From positions 62,001 to 126,000 of the forward strand of contig UQNN01000006.1 in assembly GCA_900542445.1 (NCBI GenBank): DNA of 64,000 nucleotides, read 5' to 3'. The stretch comes from an uncultured Eubacteriales bacterium (lineage in GTDB: Bacteria; Bacillota; Clostridia; Christensenellales; Aristaeellaceae). The number at the start of each line of letters is the position of its first letter. Position 1 is the first letter of the stretch. The position numbers and the translations under genes are program-made. Below are positions 8,235 through 15,591 of this stretch, in pieces. Under the pieces are notes generated by a model. The model made no database searches and had not been told where the DNA came from. It saw nothing but the letters and a program-made list of their open reading frames with translations.

Positions 8235-8672
8235 ATGAAAATCATGGATCAAAAAGAGTTTGACGCGCAGAATGTTTTCGGCCTCGGTCAGCCCAACACG
8301 GCTTACGCGCAGTATTTTATCGGCGATTCCTTTCTCAACCCGCTGACCCGTCCGCAGGACGGCCTGTTTCTGGCTAACGTGACCTTTGAACCGGGCTGCC
8401 GCAACAACTGGCACATCCACCATGCGACCCAGGGCGGCGGGCAGATGCTCGTCTGCACGGCCGGCGAGGGCTGGTATCAGGAAGAAGGCAAAGCGCCCGT
8501 GAGCCTCGCGCCCGGCAAGGTCATCGTCATTCCGGCCAACGCAAAACACTGGCACGGCGCGAAGAAGGACAGCTGGTTCTCCCACATCGCCTTTGAAATT
8601 CCGGGCGAAAACTGCGGCAACGAATGGTGCGAACCGGTGACAGACGAACAGTATAACGCGCTGGAAGGCTAA
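8235..8672 (+). CDS. Cupin-domain protein under MerR control
   Basis: This 145-residue single-domain cupin starts at the ATG after AGGAGG (8221-8226). The metal-binding set is visible as WHIHH with a following glutamine-rich strand (motif 1) and HWHG with PAN (motif 2), within IVIPANAKHWHG. It is most like the cupins found beside or fused to carboxymuconolactone decarboxylase-like proteins and aldo-keto reductases in MerR-controlled stress clusters. No such partner follows here. The product is probably a small cytosolic metalloprotein acting on a quinone- or aldehyde-like compound, but the reaction cannot be read from sequence. A strong terminator follows directly, so it is monocistronic. Confidence 0.85.
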   Translation: MKIMDQKEFDAQNVFGLGQPNTAYAQYFIGDSFLNPLTRPQDGLFLANVTFEPGCRNNWHIHHATQGGGQMLVCTAGEGWYQEEGKAPVSLAPGKVIVIPANAKHWHGAKKDSWFSHIAFEIPGENCGNEWCEPVTDEQYNALEG

Positions 8673-8678
8673 ATGAAT

Positions 8679-8706
8679 GGAGCTGAAATTTTTCAGCTCC
8701 TTTTTT
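8679..8706 (+). terminator. Intrinsic terminator after the cupin gene
   Basis: The 9-bp stem GGAGCTGAA / TTCAGCTCC with a short loop is followed by six T. It begins about 6 bp after the stop codon. Confidence 0.9.
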
Positions 8707-8766
8707 CATGAGAAATATCAGATTCACCAGCTTGACAGCCCCTGTCAGCGAAGCTGACCAAAGGCG

Positions 8767-9672
8767 TTAGCTATGCTGCATAAAGAAACGCGCCGCGCCA
8801 ATCATGCCCGCGTCGTTGCCCAGCGTCGCGCGCTCGACCGACAGGCCCTCGGCAAAGCGCGGCATCACGCCGCTCAGCACGCGCTGACGAAGGGGCTTCA
8901 TCAGCAGCTCTTCCTGCGCGCTCACGCCGCCGCCGATGAGTACCATTTCCGGATTAAAGATGTGTACAAGGCCCGTCACGCCCGCTGCGATATCGTCGAT
9001 CCATGCGCTCAGCACGCCAAGCATGACCTCATTGCCCCGCTGCGCGCGATCAAAGATGACGCGTCCGTTGAGCTGAGTCTCCCCCGTCGCTTCCTGTGCG
9101 CGCCGGACAAGCGCCGTCGTCGCCGCATAATGCTCCAGACATCCGCGCTTGCCGCACGGGCAGGGCGCGCCATCCTGATAGAGCGTGAAATGCCCCAGCT
9201 CGCCCGCAATGCCGCGCGCGCCGCCGTACAGTTCGCCGCCGAGCACCACGCCGCCGCCCACGCCCGTGCCGAGGGTCAGCATCAGCACATGCCGCCTGCC
9301 GCGCGCCGCGCCTGCAAAGCACTCGCCCAGCGCCGCCGCGTTCGCGTCATTGAGCACCCACACCGGCAGATGAAAGCGCGATTCCATCTCTTCTTTGATC
9401 CGCGACCCCTCATAGCCGGGAATCTTGCCGTTCGTGCCGATGACAACGCCCGCGCGATCGTCCACCTGCCCCGTCGCGGAAACGCCGATGCCCGCAACCT
9501 GCGCATTCTCTCTGCGCAGAAACGCCTCCGCCTCGCGCATTACCGTCGTCAGAATCGGCGTTCGATAGCCGTCAAAGCAGACGCTGGCTTCATGCCGCGC
9601 GTGTACCTCGCCGCCTTCGTCCACCAGGCCCATTTTGACGGCTGTTCCGCCGATGTCTATGCTCAAAATCAT
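8767..9672 (-). CDS. ROK family sugar kinase, probable N-acetylmannosamine kinase
   Basis: This 301-residue ROK kinase has the N-terminal phosphate-binding motif DIGGTAVKMG, the catalytic Asp region NDANAAALGE, GTGVGGG, and the zinc-binding ROK signature GHFT....CPCGKRGCLE. The gene lies 15 bp downstream of nanE in the same transcript as the GntR regulator. It is divergent from a sugar importer and a NanA-type lyase. In that context it most likely phosphorylates N-acetylmannosamine to ManNAc-6-P (NanK). Glucokinase or another hexose kinase activity cannot be excluded from sequence alone. Start ATG with GGAGGG upstream; length is normal for the family. Confidence 0.85.
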   Translation of the reverse strand: MILSIDIGGTAVKMGLVDEGGEVHARHEASVCFDGYRTPILTTVMREAEAFLRRENAQVAGIGVSATGQVDDRAGVVIGTNGKIPGYEGSRIKEEMESRFHLPVWVLNDANAAALGECFAGAARGRRHVLMLTLGTGVGGGVVLGGELYGGARGIAGELGHFTLYQDGAPCPCGKRGCLEHYAATTALVRRAQEATGETQLNGRVIFDRAQRGNEVMLGVLSAWIDDIAAGVTGLVHIFNPEMVLIGGGVSAQEELLMKPLRQRVLSGVMPRFAEGLSVERATLGNDAGMIGAARFFMQHS

Positions 9673-9687
9673 GCCGTGCCCTCCGTA

Positions 9688-10389
9688 TCAGCGCTGGCCG
9701 ACAGCCGTCATGAAGCGCGTCGCAATTTCCAGCGGACGGGTGATTGCTCCGCCGACGACAACCGCCCACGCGCCGAGTTCCAGCATCTTTTTCGCCTGTT
9801 CGGGCGTATGCACGCGCCCTTCCGCAATGACCGGACAGGGCAGTTCGGCGACCATCTGCTCCACCAGCTCGTAGTTCGGATCGCCCTTGCAATCCGCCGT
9901 CTGCGGCGTATAGCCGTTCATCGTGCTGCCAACCAGATCCGCGCCCGCGGCATAGGCGGCTTTCGCCTCCTCCAACGTCGCGCAATCCGCCATGATGATG
10001 ATATTCGGATACTTCGCTTTGACCTGCTTCAAAAATTCCGGCGCAGTCAGGCCGTCGCCGCGCGTGCAGTCCGTGCAGTCAATGGAAATGATATCCGACA
10101 GCGCCTCCATGCACTCGTCCACCTCGCGCATGGTCATGGTGATCCGGCCCGTATACCCCGGATATTCGCGTTTGATAAGACCGATGACGGGCAGACCCGT
10201 TTCCTCTTTAATACCCACAATATCGCGCACGGAGCTGGTGCGGATCATCTTCGCGCCCGCCTGTTTGGCCGCGCGCGCCATCAGCGGCATCACCGAGCGC
10301 TCTTTGTCGTACAGCGGTTCGCCTGGCGTGGCCTGGCAGGAGACAATAATCGTTCCTTTCATCAAAGCAAACAGTTCTTCTTTAGTCAT
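9688..10389 (-). CDS. nanE: N-acetylmannosamine-6-phosphate 2-epimerase
   Basis: The 233-residue TIM barrel of the NanE family converts ManNAc-6-P to GlcNAc-6-P in sialic acid catabolism. Recognisable family segments are GTIIVSCQA near the N-terminus, IGLIKREYPG with the catalytic Lys, ADCATLEEA, the phosphate-binding GSTMNGYT, and VIAEGRVHTPEQ with the catalytic Glu. It starts at an ATG with GGGAGGG upstream, 21 bp after the regulator gene, and is followed by the ROK kinase. Its presence is the strongest single reason to read the whole divergent cluster as sialate utilisation. Confidence 0.95.
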   Translation of the reverse strand: MTKEELFALMKGTIIVSCQATPGEPLYDKERSVMPLMARAAKQAGAKMIRTSSVRDIVGIKEETGLPVIGLIKREYPGYTGRITMTMREVDECMEALSDIISIDCTDCTRGDGLTAPEFLKQVKAKYPNIIIMADCATLEEAKAAYAAGADLVGSTMNGYTPQTADCKGDPNYELVEQMVAELPCPVIAEGRVHTPEQAKKMLELGAWAVVVGGAITRPLEIATRFMTAVGQR

Positions 10390-10410
10390 GGTCGTACCCT
10401 CCCTTATGTG

Positions 10411-11103
10411 TTAAAACTCTTCGTAGGAATCGCTCATCAGGTATTTGCCGGAAGAAAAATGCGCTTCCATCGCCTGCGCGAACGCGCGGTAATCGTAATG
10501 CTCCAGCGCATCGACGATCGCCTCATGTTTGGTGACGGAATAAGCCAGATGCGGAGATTTGCGTTCGAGCTGGAAACCGCGGTCCACGCTCCAAATCGCC
10601 TCCATCAGCGAATTGAGCACTTCGTTTTTCAGCGGGCGGAACAGCGCCATGTGGAATTCTCTGTCCGCTTCGCTGAATGCGCCCGTGTTTTCCCAGCTCT
10701 CGCGGATATTTCCGGCGCATTTGCGCATATAGACGATATCTTCTCCGCTGAGCGCCTTGAACGCCTGACGCATGTAGCCCAATTCCAGCATTTTGCGAAT
10801 GCCGAACATCTCGCGCACGCGCGCGTCGTCTTCCGGATTGCCCATATTGAAAAACAGCACGTTTTGAAAGATGAAATCCAGATTGAAGTCCTTGACCTGC
10901 GTGCCGCGTCCGGGGCAGGCCTGCACCATACCCATCAGCTCCATGCTCTTGATGGCCTCGCGCAGCACGTTGCGGCTGACCCCCCAGCGCTCGCACATGG
11001 CCTGTTCCGTGGGGAGCATGTCGCCCGGCTTCAGACCGTTGTTAATGATATAACTGCGGATTTCGCGAAAGGTTTCCAAATACAGCTTTTCCGCCTTTTT
11101 CAC
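10411..11103 (-). CDS. GntR/FadR-subfamily regulator of the sialate cluster
   Basis: This protein of 230 residues has an N-terminal winged helix (GDMLPTEQAMCERWGVSRN, then VLREAIKSMELMG) and a C-terminal FCD all-helical effector domain. Metal/effector ligands fit the FCD pattern (AFSEADREFHMALF, HEAIVDALEH, MEAHF). I chose the GTG at 11101-11103 with AGGGGG just upstream. A longer frame would begin at a TTG inside the promoter -10 box and is unlikely. It is first gene of the leftward nanE-kinase transcript and is divergent from the importer, the usual arrangement for a local autoregulator responding to a pathway intermediate such as ManNAc-6-P or GlcNAc-6-P (inferred). Confidence 0.88.
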   Translation of the reverse strand: MKKAEKLYLETFREIRSYIINNGLKPGDMLPTEQAMCERWGVSRNVLREAIKSMELMGMVQACPGRGTQVKDFNLDFIFQNVLFFNMGNPEDDARVREMFGIRKMLELGYMRQAFKALSGEDIVYMRKCAGNIRESWENTGAFSEADREFHMALFRPLKNEVLNSLMEAIWSVDRGFQLERKSPHLAYSVTKHEAIVDALEHYDYRAFAQAMEAHFSSGKYLMSDSYEEF

Positions 11104-11142
11104 GCTTATCCCCCTATCTTTGTATGATATTTTCGGTTTTTT

Positions 11143-11171
11143 ATTATAATGCAAAACCGTTTTTCTGTCAA
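11143..11171 (-). promoter_or_regulatory. Consensus sigma-A promoter for the gntR-nanE-kinase operon
   Basis: The minus strand reads TTGACA, 17 bp, TATAAT: a full match to consensus. The start codon chosen for the regulator lies about 40 bp downstream. Confidence 0.88.
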
Positions 11172-11261
11172 TTCATTCTCAAATTTTCCATTTTTTCATT
11201 TTTAATTTCACGATAGTTAGACTTTTGTCGAAATTTTTTATCTAAAATTTACAAATTCATC

Positions 11262-11290
11262 TTGACAGGAGGTTTGATTTGTAGTACATT
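11262..11290 (+). promoter_or_regulatory. Promoter of the importer operon with candidate GntR operator
   Basis: TTGACA (11262-11267), a 17-bp spacer and TACATT (11285-11290). The 9-bp palindrome TGTAGTACA (11280-11288) overlaps the -10 box and fits the loose FadR-type pattern of GT and AC half-sites separated by about three bases. A bound regulator there would block RNA polymerase. The region between the two divergent promoters (11172-11261) is very AT rich and otherwise empty. Confidence 0.75.
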
Positions 11291-11364
11291 TGATTTAACG
11301 AAGGTCGGACGGCGATGTGTCGGCCCTCACCCAACAACATCCCAGTTTCAAGGAGGATTTACCC

Positions 11365-12630
11365 ATGAAAAAATTAACCGCCCTGTTTCTGAGCCTGCTG
11401 CTCGTGCTGACGATGACCGCCGCGCTTGCCGAGACGGACATCACCCTCTGGACGTTCCCCATCGGCGATTGGGGCAATTCTGAAAAGGTAGACGAAATGC
11501 TCGCCGCTTTCAACGCCGTGCACCCCGACATCAAGGTGACCGTTGAATACCTCGACTACACCAACGGCGACGCGCAGATCACCACAGCCATCGAGGCCAA
11601 GACCACCCCGGACATCGTCATGGAAGGCCCGGAGCGCCTGGTGGCGAACTGGGCGGCTGCCGGCAAGATGCTTCCGCTCAACGATCTGTGGACGGACGAG
11701 ACCATCGCCGACATCAACGCCAACAACGCTTCCGTCGTGGCGACCTGCCAGGGCGCGGACGGCAACTACTACATGTATCCGCTGTGCATGACGGCGCACT
11801 GCATGGTCATCAACAAGACCGCGTTTGAGGCTGCCGACGCGATGCAGTACATCGATCAGGAGACCCACACCTGGACGACCGAAGGCTTTGAAAACGCCCT
11901 CCGCGCCCTCGTGAACGCGGGCTACTTCCCCACCGGCCTGATCTACTGCTCCGGCCAGGGCGGCGACCAGGGCACCCGCGCGCTGGTAACCAACCTCTAT
12001 GACGGCCGTTTCACCAACGAAGAGCACACCCTCTACACCATGGATTCCGAAGCCAACATCAAGGGCCTGACCAAGCTCCAGGAGCTGGCCAACGAAGGTC
12101 TCATCACCTTTGACGCCTCCATCAACGGCGGCGAAGAAATCGCCCTGTTCGTCAACGGCACCTCTCAGATGGCTTTCTGCTGGAACGCCGCTCAGGTCGC
12201 CAACAACAAGGATAAGCTGGCGGACGGCATTGAGCTGTTCCCGATGGCCTTCCCGTCCGAAGACGGCGTGCCGCGTCTGGATGGCGGCGTCTGGGGCTTT
12301 GGCCTGTTTGACAACGGCGACGACGAGAAGGTCGCGGCCGCGAAAGAATTCATCCGCTTCATCTGCGACGACGAGACCCAGGTTCGCAACAGCGTTTACA
12401 ACACCGGCTACTTCTCCGTCCGCGCTTCCGTGACCGACCTGTACACCGGCACCGAGAAGGCCGCCAATGCGGACTACGCGATGTTCGTGCAATACCTCGG
12501 CGATATCTACCAGGTGACGACCAACTGGACGACCCAGCGCTACGAGTGGTGGAACCTGCTCCAGCGCATCGGCGATGGTGGCAACGTGGCTGACGAAGTC
12601 GCGACCTACATCAAGAACGTCAACCTGTAA
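11365..12630 (+). CDS. ABC transporter sugar-binding protein (family 1), probable sialate importer
   Basis: This 421-residue extracellular solute-binding protein starts at an ATG with AGGAGG upstream. It has a clear signal peptide (MKK, a hydrophobic run of about 14 residues, then AALA before ETD). No lipobox cysteine is present, which is unusual for a monoderm binding protein. The mature part starts with the typical strand ITLWTFP and contains DIVMEGPERL and GGVWGFGLF, as in carbohydrate-binding family 1. Context (two CUT1 permeases, NanA, NanE, kinase) points to N-acetylneuraminate or an anhydro- or acetylated derivative. As in many CUT1 systems no ATPase gene is nearby, so a shared MsmK-type ATPase probably serves it. 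Confidence 0.88.
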   Translation: MKKLTALFLSLLLVLTMTAALAETDITLWTFPIGDWGNSEKVDEMLAAFNAVHPDIKVTVEYLDYTNGDAQITTAIEAKTTPDIVMEGPERLVANWAAAGKMLPLNDLWTDETIADINANNASVVATCQGADGNYYMYPLCMTAHCMVINKTAFEAADAMQYIDQETHTWTTEGFENALRALVNAGYFPTGLIYCSGQGGDQGTRALVTNLYDGRFTNEEHTLYTMDSEANIKGLTKLQELANEGLITFDASINGGEEIALFVNGTSQMAFCWNAAQVANNKDKLADGIELFPMAFPSEDGVPRLDGGVWGFGLFDNGDDEKVAAAKEFIRFICDDETQVRNSVYNTGYFSVRASVTDLYTGTEKAANADYAMFVQYLGDIYQVTTNWTTQRYEWWNLLQRIGDGGNVADEVATYIKNVNL

Positions 12631-12674
12631 TCGCCCCTTCTCCCCTGTTGGAGAACCTTCAACCCCATACGTTT

Positions 12675-12708
12675 GCGGCGCCTCTCCCGTTTCGGGCGGG
12701 GCGCCCGC
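12675..12708 (+). other. GC-rich hairpin between binding-protein and permease genes
   Basis: GCGGCGCC and GGCGCCCGC pair around an inner CCCG-ttt-CGGG stem. There is no U run. Such hairpins after a binding-protein gene commonly protect the upstream mRNA and lower permease expression relative to the binding protein. That role is inferred from position. Confidence 0.55.
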
Positions 12709-12762
12709 TTTCTTGAAACACAGAAAACTGCGCGGCTTCGTGCCGCTGAAAGGGGAATTTGC

Positions 12763-13659
12763 GTGCAGCATACCGTCAACCGCCGCGAGCTGCGCAGTAC
12801 ACGCCGGCGTGAAAACATCTCCGGCTATCTGTTCATGGCTCCGGCGCTGCTGTTCTTCTTCGGCTTCGTCATTTTCCCGATGGTGATGTGTCTGGTCAAC
12901 AGCACCTTCCGCTATACGCTGGCGGAATTCACCTTCGTCGGGCTGGATAACTATGTCGCTCTTTTTCAGGACGCCAAATTTTATAAGTCTCTGACCAATA
13001 CCCTTGTCATCGTGCTGGTCAGCGTGCCGTTCACCTGCCTGTTCTCGCTGTGGGTGGCCTCGCTGGTCTATAAGATGAAAGAAATTCCGACGGCCTTCTT
13101 CCGCTGCGTGTTCTATCTGCCGGTCGTCACCGGCTCGGTCGCGGTCACGGTCGTCTGGAAATGGATGTTCAACCCCTATTACGGCTTGCTGAACTACCTG
13201 TTCACCTCGCTGGGCATCATCAGCAAAAACCTGAACTGGCTGGGCAGCGCCAACACCGCGCTGGGCTGTATCATCACCATTCTGCTGACAACCTCCATCG
13301 GCCAGCCCATCGTGCTCTATGTCTCCGCGCTGAGCAACGTCGATCATTCCCTCGTCGAGGCTGCTCAGGTGGACGGCGCAACGGATTTCCAGACCTTCTG
13401 GCGCATCAAGTGGCCGCAGATCATGCCGACCACGCTCTACATCCTCATCATCACCACCATCAATTCGTTCCAGTGTTTCGCACTGATCGATCTGTTGACC
13501 TCCGGCGGGCCGAACGATTCGACGCTGACGCTCATGTACTACATCTACCACAACGCCGTGAAACTCAATAACTTCGGCTACGGCTGCGCGCTGGGCATCA
13601 TTCTTGCGATCATCATCGCGATCTTCAGCGCCTTGCAGTTCCGGCTGGCAAAAGAGTAA
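12763..13659 (+). CDS. ABC sugar transporter permease 1 (CUT1, MalF-like)
   Basis: This 298-residue permease has six predicted membrane segments and the cytoplasmic EAA loop with EAAQVDGA followed by WP, which docks on the ATPase. I use the GTG at 12763 because GAAAGGGG sits 7-10 bases upstream; an earlier in-frame ATG lies within the intergenic hairpin. The next permease starts 13 bp after its stop. Together they form the membrane channel for the sugar bound by the preceding protein. Confidence 0.9.
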   Translation: MQHTVNRRELRSTRRRENISGYLFMAPALLFFFGFVIFPMVMCLVNSTFRYTLAEFTFVGLDNYVALFQDAKFYKSLTNTLVIVLVSVPFTCLFSLWVASLVYKMKEIPTAFFRCVFYLPVVTGSVAVTVVWKWMFNPYYGLLNYLFTSLGIISKNLNWLGSANTALGCIITILLTTSIGQPIVLYVSALSNVDHSLVEAAQVDGATDFQTFWRIKWPQIMPTTLYILIITTINSFQCFALIDLLTSGGPNDSTLTLMYYIYHNAVKLNNFGYGCALGIILAIIIAIFSALQFRLAKE

Positions 13660-13672
13660 GGGGGGCTGACAG

Positions 13673-14506
13673 ATGGATCATAGCGTAAGAAAGCTGACCC
13701 CTTACCGCGTCATCAGCATCGCGCTGCTCATCATCCTCGCGCTGATGATGCTCTTCCCGCTGTACTGGATCGTAACCGGATCGGTTAAAGACGCGCGCAC
13801 CATCAATTCGCGCACGCCCGTTCTCTTCCCCGCCAACCCGACACTGGATAACTACGCCAAGCTCTTCTCCCGCCCCGCGTGGACGTGGATGTTCAATACC
13901 GTGTTCATCTGCGGCGTGGCGATGCTGCTGACGTGCCTGTGCGGCGCGATGGGCGGTTACGCGCTGGCGAAAAAGAAGTTTACGGGCCGCAACTTCATCT
14001 TCGGTCTGTTCGTCTGCGCGATGGCCCTGCCCAAGCAGGTCATCATGATTCCGCTGCTCAAGGAGATGGCGTGGCTCGGCCTGCACAACACCCTCTGGTC
14101 GGTCATCTTCCCGACGGTCGGCTGGCCGTTCGGCGTATTCCTGATGAAGCAGTTCGCCGAGGGCATTCCCAACGAGATGCTGGAAGCCGCGAAGATCGAC
14201 GGCGCGGGCGAGGTCCGCACTTTTGTGGATATCGTCTTCCCGATGATCAAGCCGGGCGTGGGCGCGCTGGCGATTTTCACCTTCATCAACGCCTGGAACG
14301 ATTACTTCCTCCAGCTGATTATGCTCAACTCGCAGAGCAAGCTCACCATCTCGCTGGGCATCGCGAAGATGCAGGCGGAAGCCAGCACGGATTTCGGCCT
14401 GATTATGGCGGGCGCGACGCTCGCCAGTGTGCCGATCATCACCATCTTCCTCATTTTCCAGAAGTACTTCACCAAGGGCATCACCCTCGGCGCGGTTAAG
14501 GGTTGA
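13673..14506 (+). CDS. ABC sugar transporter permease 2 (CUT1, MalG-like)
   Basis: This 277-residue protein has an ATG preceded by AAGGGGGG. The N-terminal membrane helix is followed by the periplasm-facing loop typical of MalG-type subunits (VTGSVKDART, PTLDNYAKLF). The conserved EAAKIDGAG loop is present, and it ends in a short KYFTKGITLGAVKG tail characteristic of this subfamily. It partners with the preceding permease. Confidence 0.92.
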   Translation: MDHSVRKLTPYRVISIALLIILALMMLFPLYWIVTGSVKDARTINSRTPVLFPANPTLDNYAKLFSRPAWTWMFNTVFICGVAMLLTCLCGAMGGYALAKKKFTGRNFIFGLFVCAMALPKQVIMIPLLKEMAWLGLHNTLWSVIFPTVGWPFGVFLMKQFAEGIPNEMLEAAKIDGAGEVRTFVDIVFPMIKPGVGALAIFTFINAWNDYFLQLIMLNSQSKLTISLGIAKMQAEASTDFGLIMAGATLASVPIITIFLIFQKYFTKGITLGAVKG

Positions 14507-14537
14507 CTTTTCCGCAAATCAGTCGTACAGTGTACAC
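14503..14537 (+). promoter_or_regulatory. Internal promoter before the NanA-type lyase, with palindrome over the -10
   Basis: TTGACT (14503-14508), overlapping the end of the permease gene, is 17 bp from TACAGT (14526-14531). The perfect 8-bp palindrome GTGTACAC (14530-14537) overlaps the -10 box, inside a larger GTCGT...ACGAC flanked region (14522-14540). The geometry is like the importer promoter (palindrome on a TACAnT -10), so the same GntR regulator may act here. Confidence 0.6.
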
Positions 14538-14561
14538 GACAACACACAAGGAGACAGGCTT

Positions 14562-15491
14562 ATGAGCAACTTTTTCGTGAAAGACATTCGGGGCGTCATT
14601 CCCGCGATGGTTACGCCCTTTGATGAGAACGAAGCGCTGGATCTCGCCCGCACCCGCGCGCTGACCGCCAAGCTCATCGAGGACGGCGCGCAGGGGCTGT
14701 ATCTGACCGGTTCCACCGGCGAAGGCTTCCTCTGCACGAGCGACGAGCGCAAAGCATTTGTCGAAACCGTGCTCGACGAAGCGGCGGGGCGCATCCCGGT
14801 CATCGTCCATGTCGGCGCGATCAGCACGCTGGCTTCCGAAGATTTGGCTCGTCACGCCGCTAGGGCGGGCGCGGCCGCGATTTCCTCCGTTCCGCCGATT
14901 TACTGGAAATTCAGCGACGACCAGATCGCCGCGTATTACTCCGATCTCGTGCAGGCGGCGGGTATCCCGATGATCGTCTACAACGTGACCCTTGCGGGAC
15001 TGGTCAGCTACGAAATGCTGCTGCGTCTGGGCCGCATCGAAGGCGTGGAAGGCATCAAATACACCTCCTCCACGGTGTTTGACATCTTCCGCATCAAAGA
15101 AGCGCTCGGTCAGGATTTCGCCGTCTATTCCGGCAGCGACGAGCTGGCCGTCAGCGGTCTGGCTTTCGGCGCAGACGGTATCATCGGCTCGACCTACAAT
15201 GTGCTGACCCCGCTGTTCCTCAAGCTCAACGCGCAGATGGCCGCCGGCGACGTGATTGCCGCACGCGAAACGCAGAAGATCGCCAACAAGCTGATTTTCG
15301 CCCTGCTGGCACGCGGCCTCATGCCCTCCCTCAAAGCCACGCTGACGCTCGGCGGCCGTGTGGACGGCGGCATCAGCCGCAGGCCGTTCTTCCAGCTCAC
15401 ACAGGAGCAGCGCGAAGCCCTCAAGGCCGAATACCGCGCGATCAAGGCGGCACACGGCGATCTGGGGCTGGATTTCCTCAAGGCGCTCTGA
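14562..15491 (+). CDS. nanA: N-acetylneuraminate lyase (DHDPS/NAL superfamily)
   Basis: The 309-residue (beta/alpha)8 lyase starts at an ATG with AAGGAG upstream. The phosphate/carboxylate-binding loop is GSTGE, the version seen in sialate lyases. The catalytic Tyr (about residue 140) is in MIVYNV and the Schiff-base Lys (about residue 166) in GIKYTS. It would cleave N-acetylneuraminate to ManNAc and pyruvate, feeding the kinase and NanE encoded on the other strand. Family members also include dihydrodipicolinate synthase and keto-acid aldolases, but GSTGE and the context favour NanA. It is downstream of the permeases with its own putative promoter. Confidence 0.87.
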   Translation: MSNFFVKDIRGVIPAMVTPFDENEALDLARTRALTAKLIEDGAQGLYLTGSTGEGFLCTSDERKAFVETVLDEAAGRIPVIVHVGAISTLASEDLARHAARAGAAAISSVPPIYWKFSDDQIAAYYSDLVQAAGIPMIVYNVTLAGLVSYEMLLRLGRIEGVEGIKYTSSTVFDIFRIKEALGQDFAVYSGSDELAVSGLAFGADGIIGSTYNVLTPLFLKLNAQMAAGDVIAARETQKIANKLIFALLARGLMPSLKATLTLGGRVDGGISRRPFFQLTQEQREALKAEYRAIKAAHGDLGLDFLKAL

Positions 15492-15591
15492 GATACGCGC
15501 AGTTTCAGTCATCTTTCATAACATCGGGCGCGCGTACAAGGTTCATCCCCTGTGCGTGCGCCTTTCATTTTGAATGAGGAGGAATCCCCCT

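Noticed and set aside
10411..11154. Longer version of the GntR regulator starting at a TTG at 11154
   Set aside because: The extra codons run through the consensus -10 box of its own promoter; the GTG at 11103 has a proper ribosome binding site.
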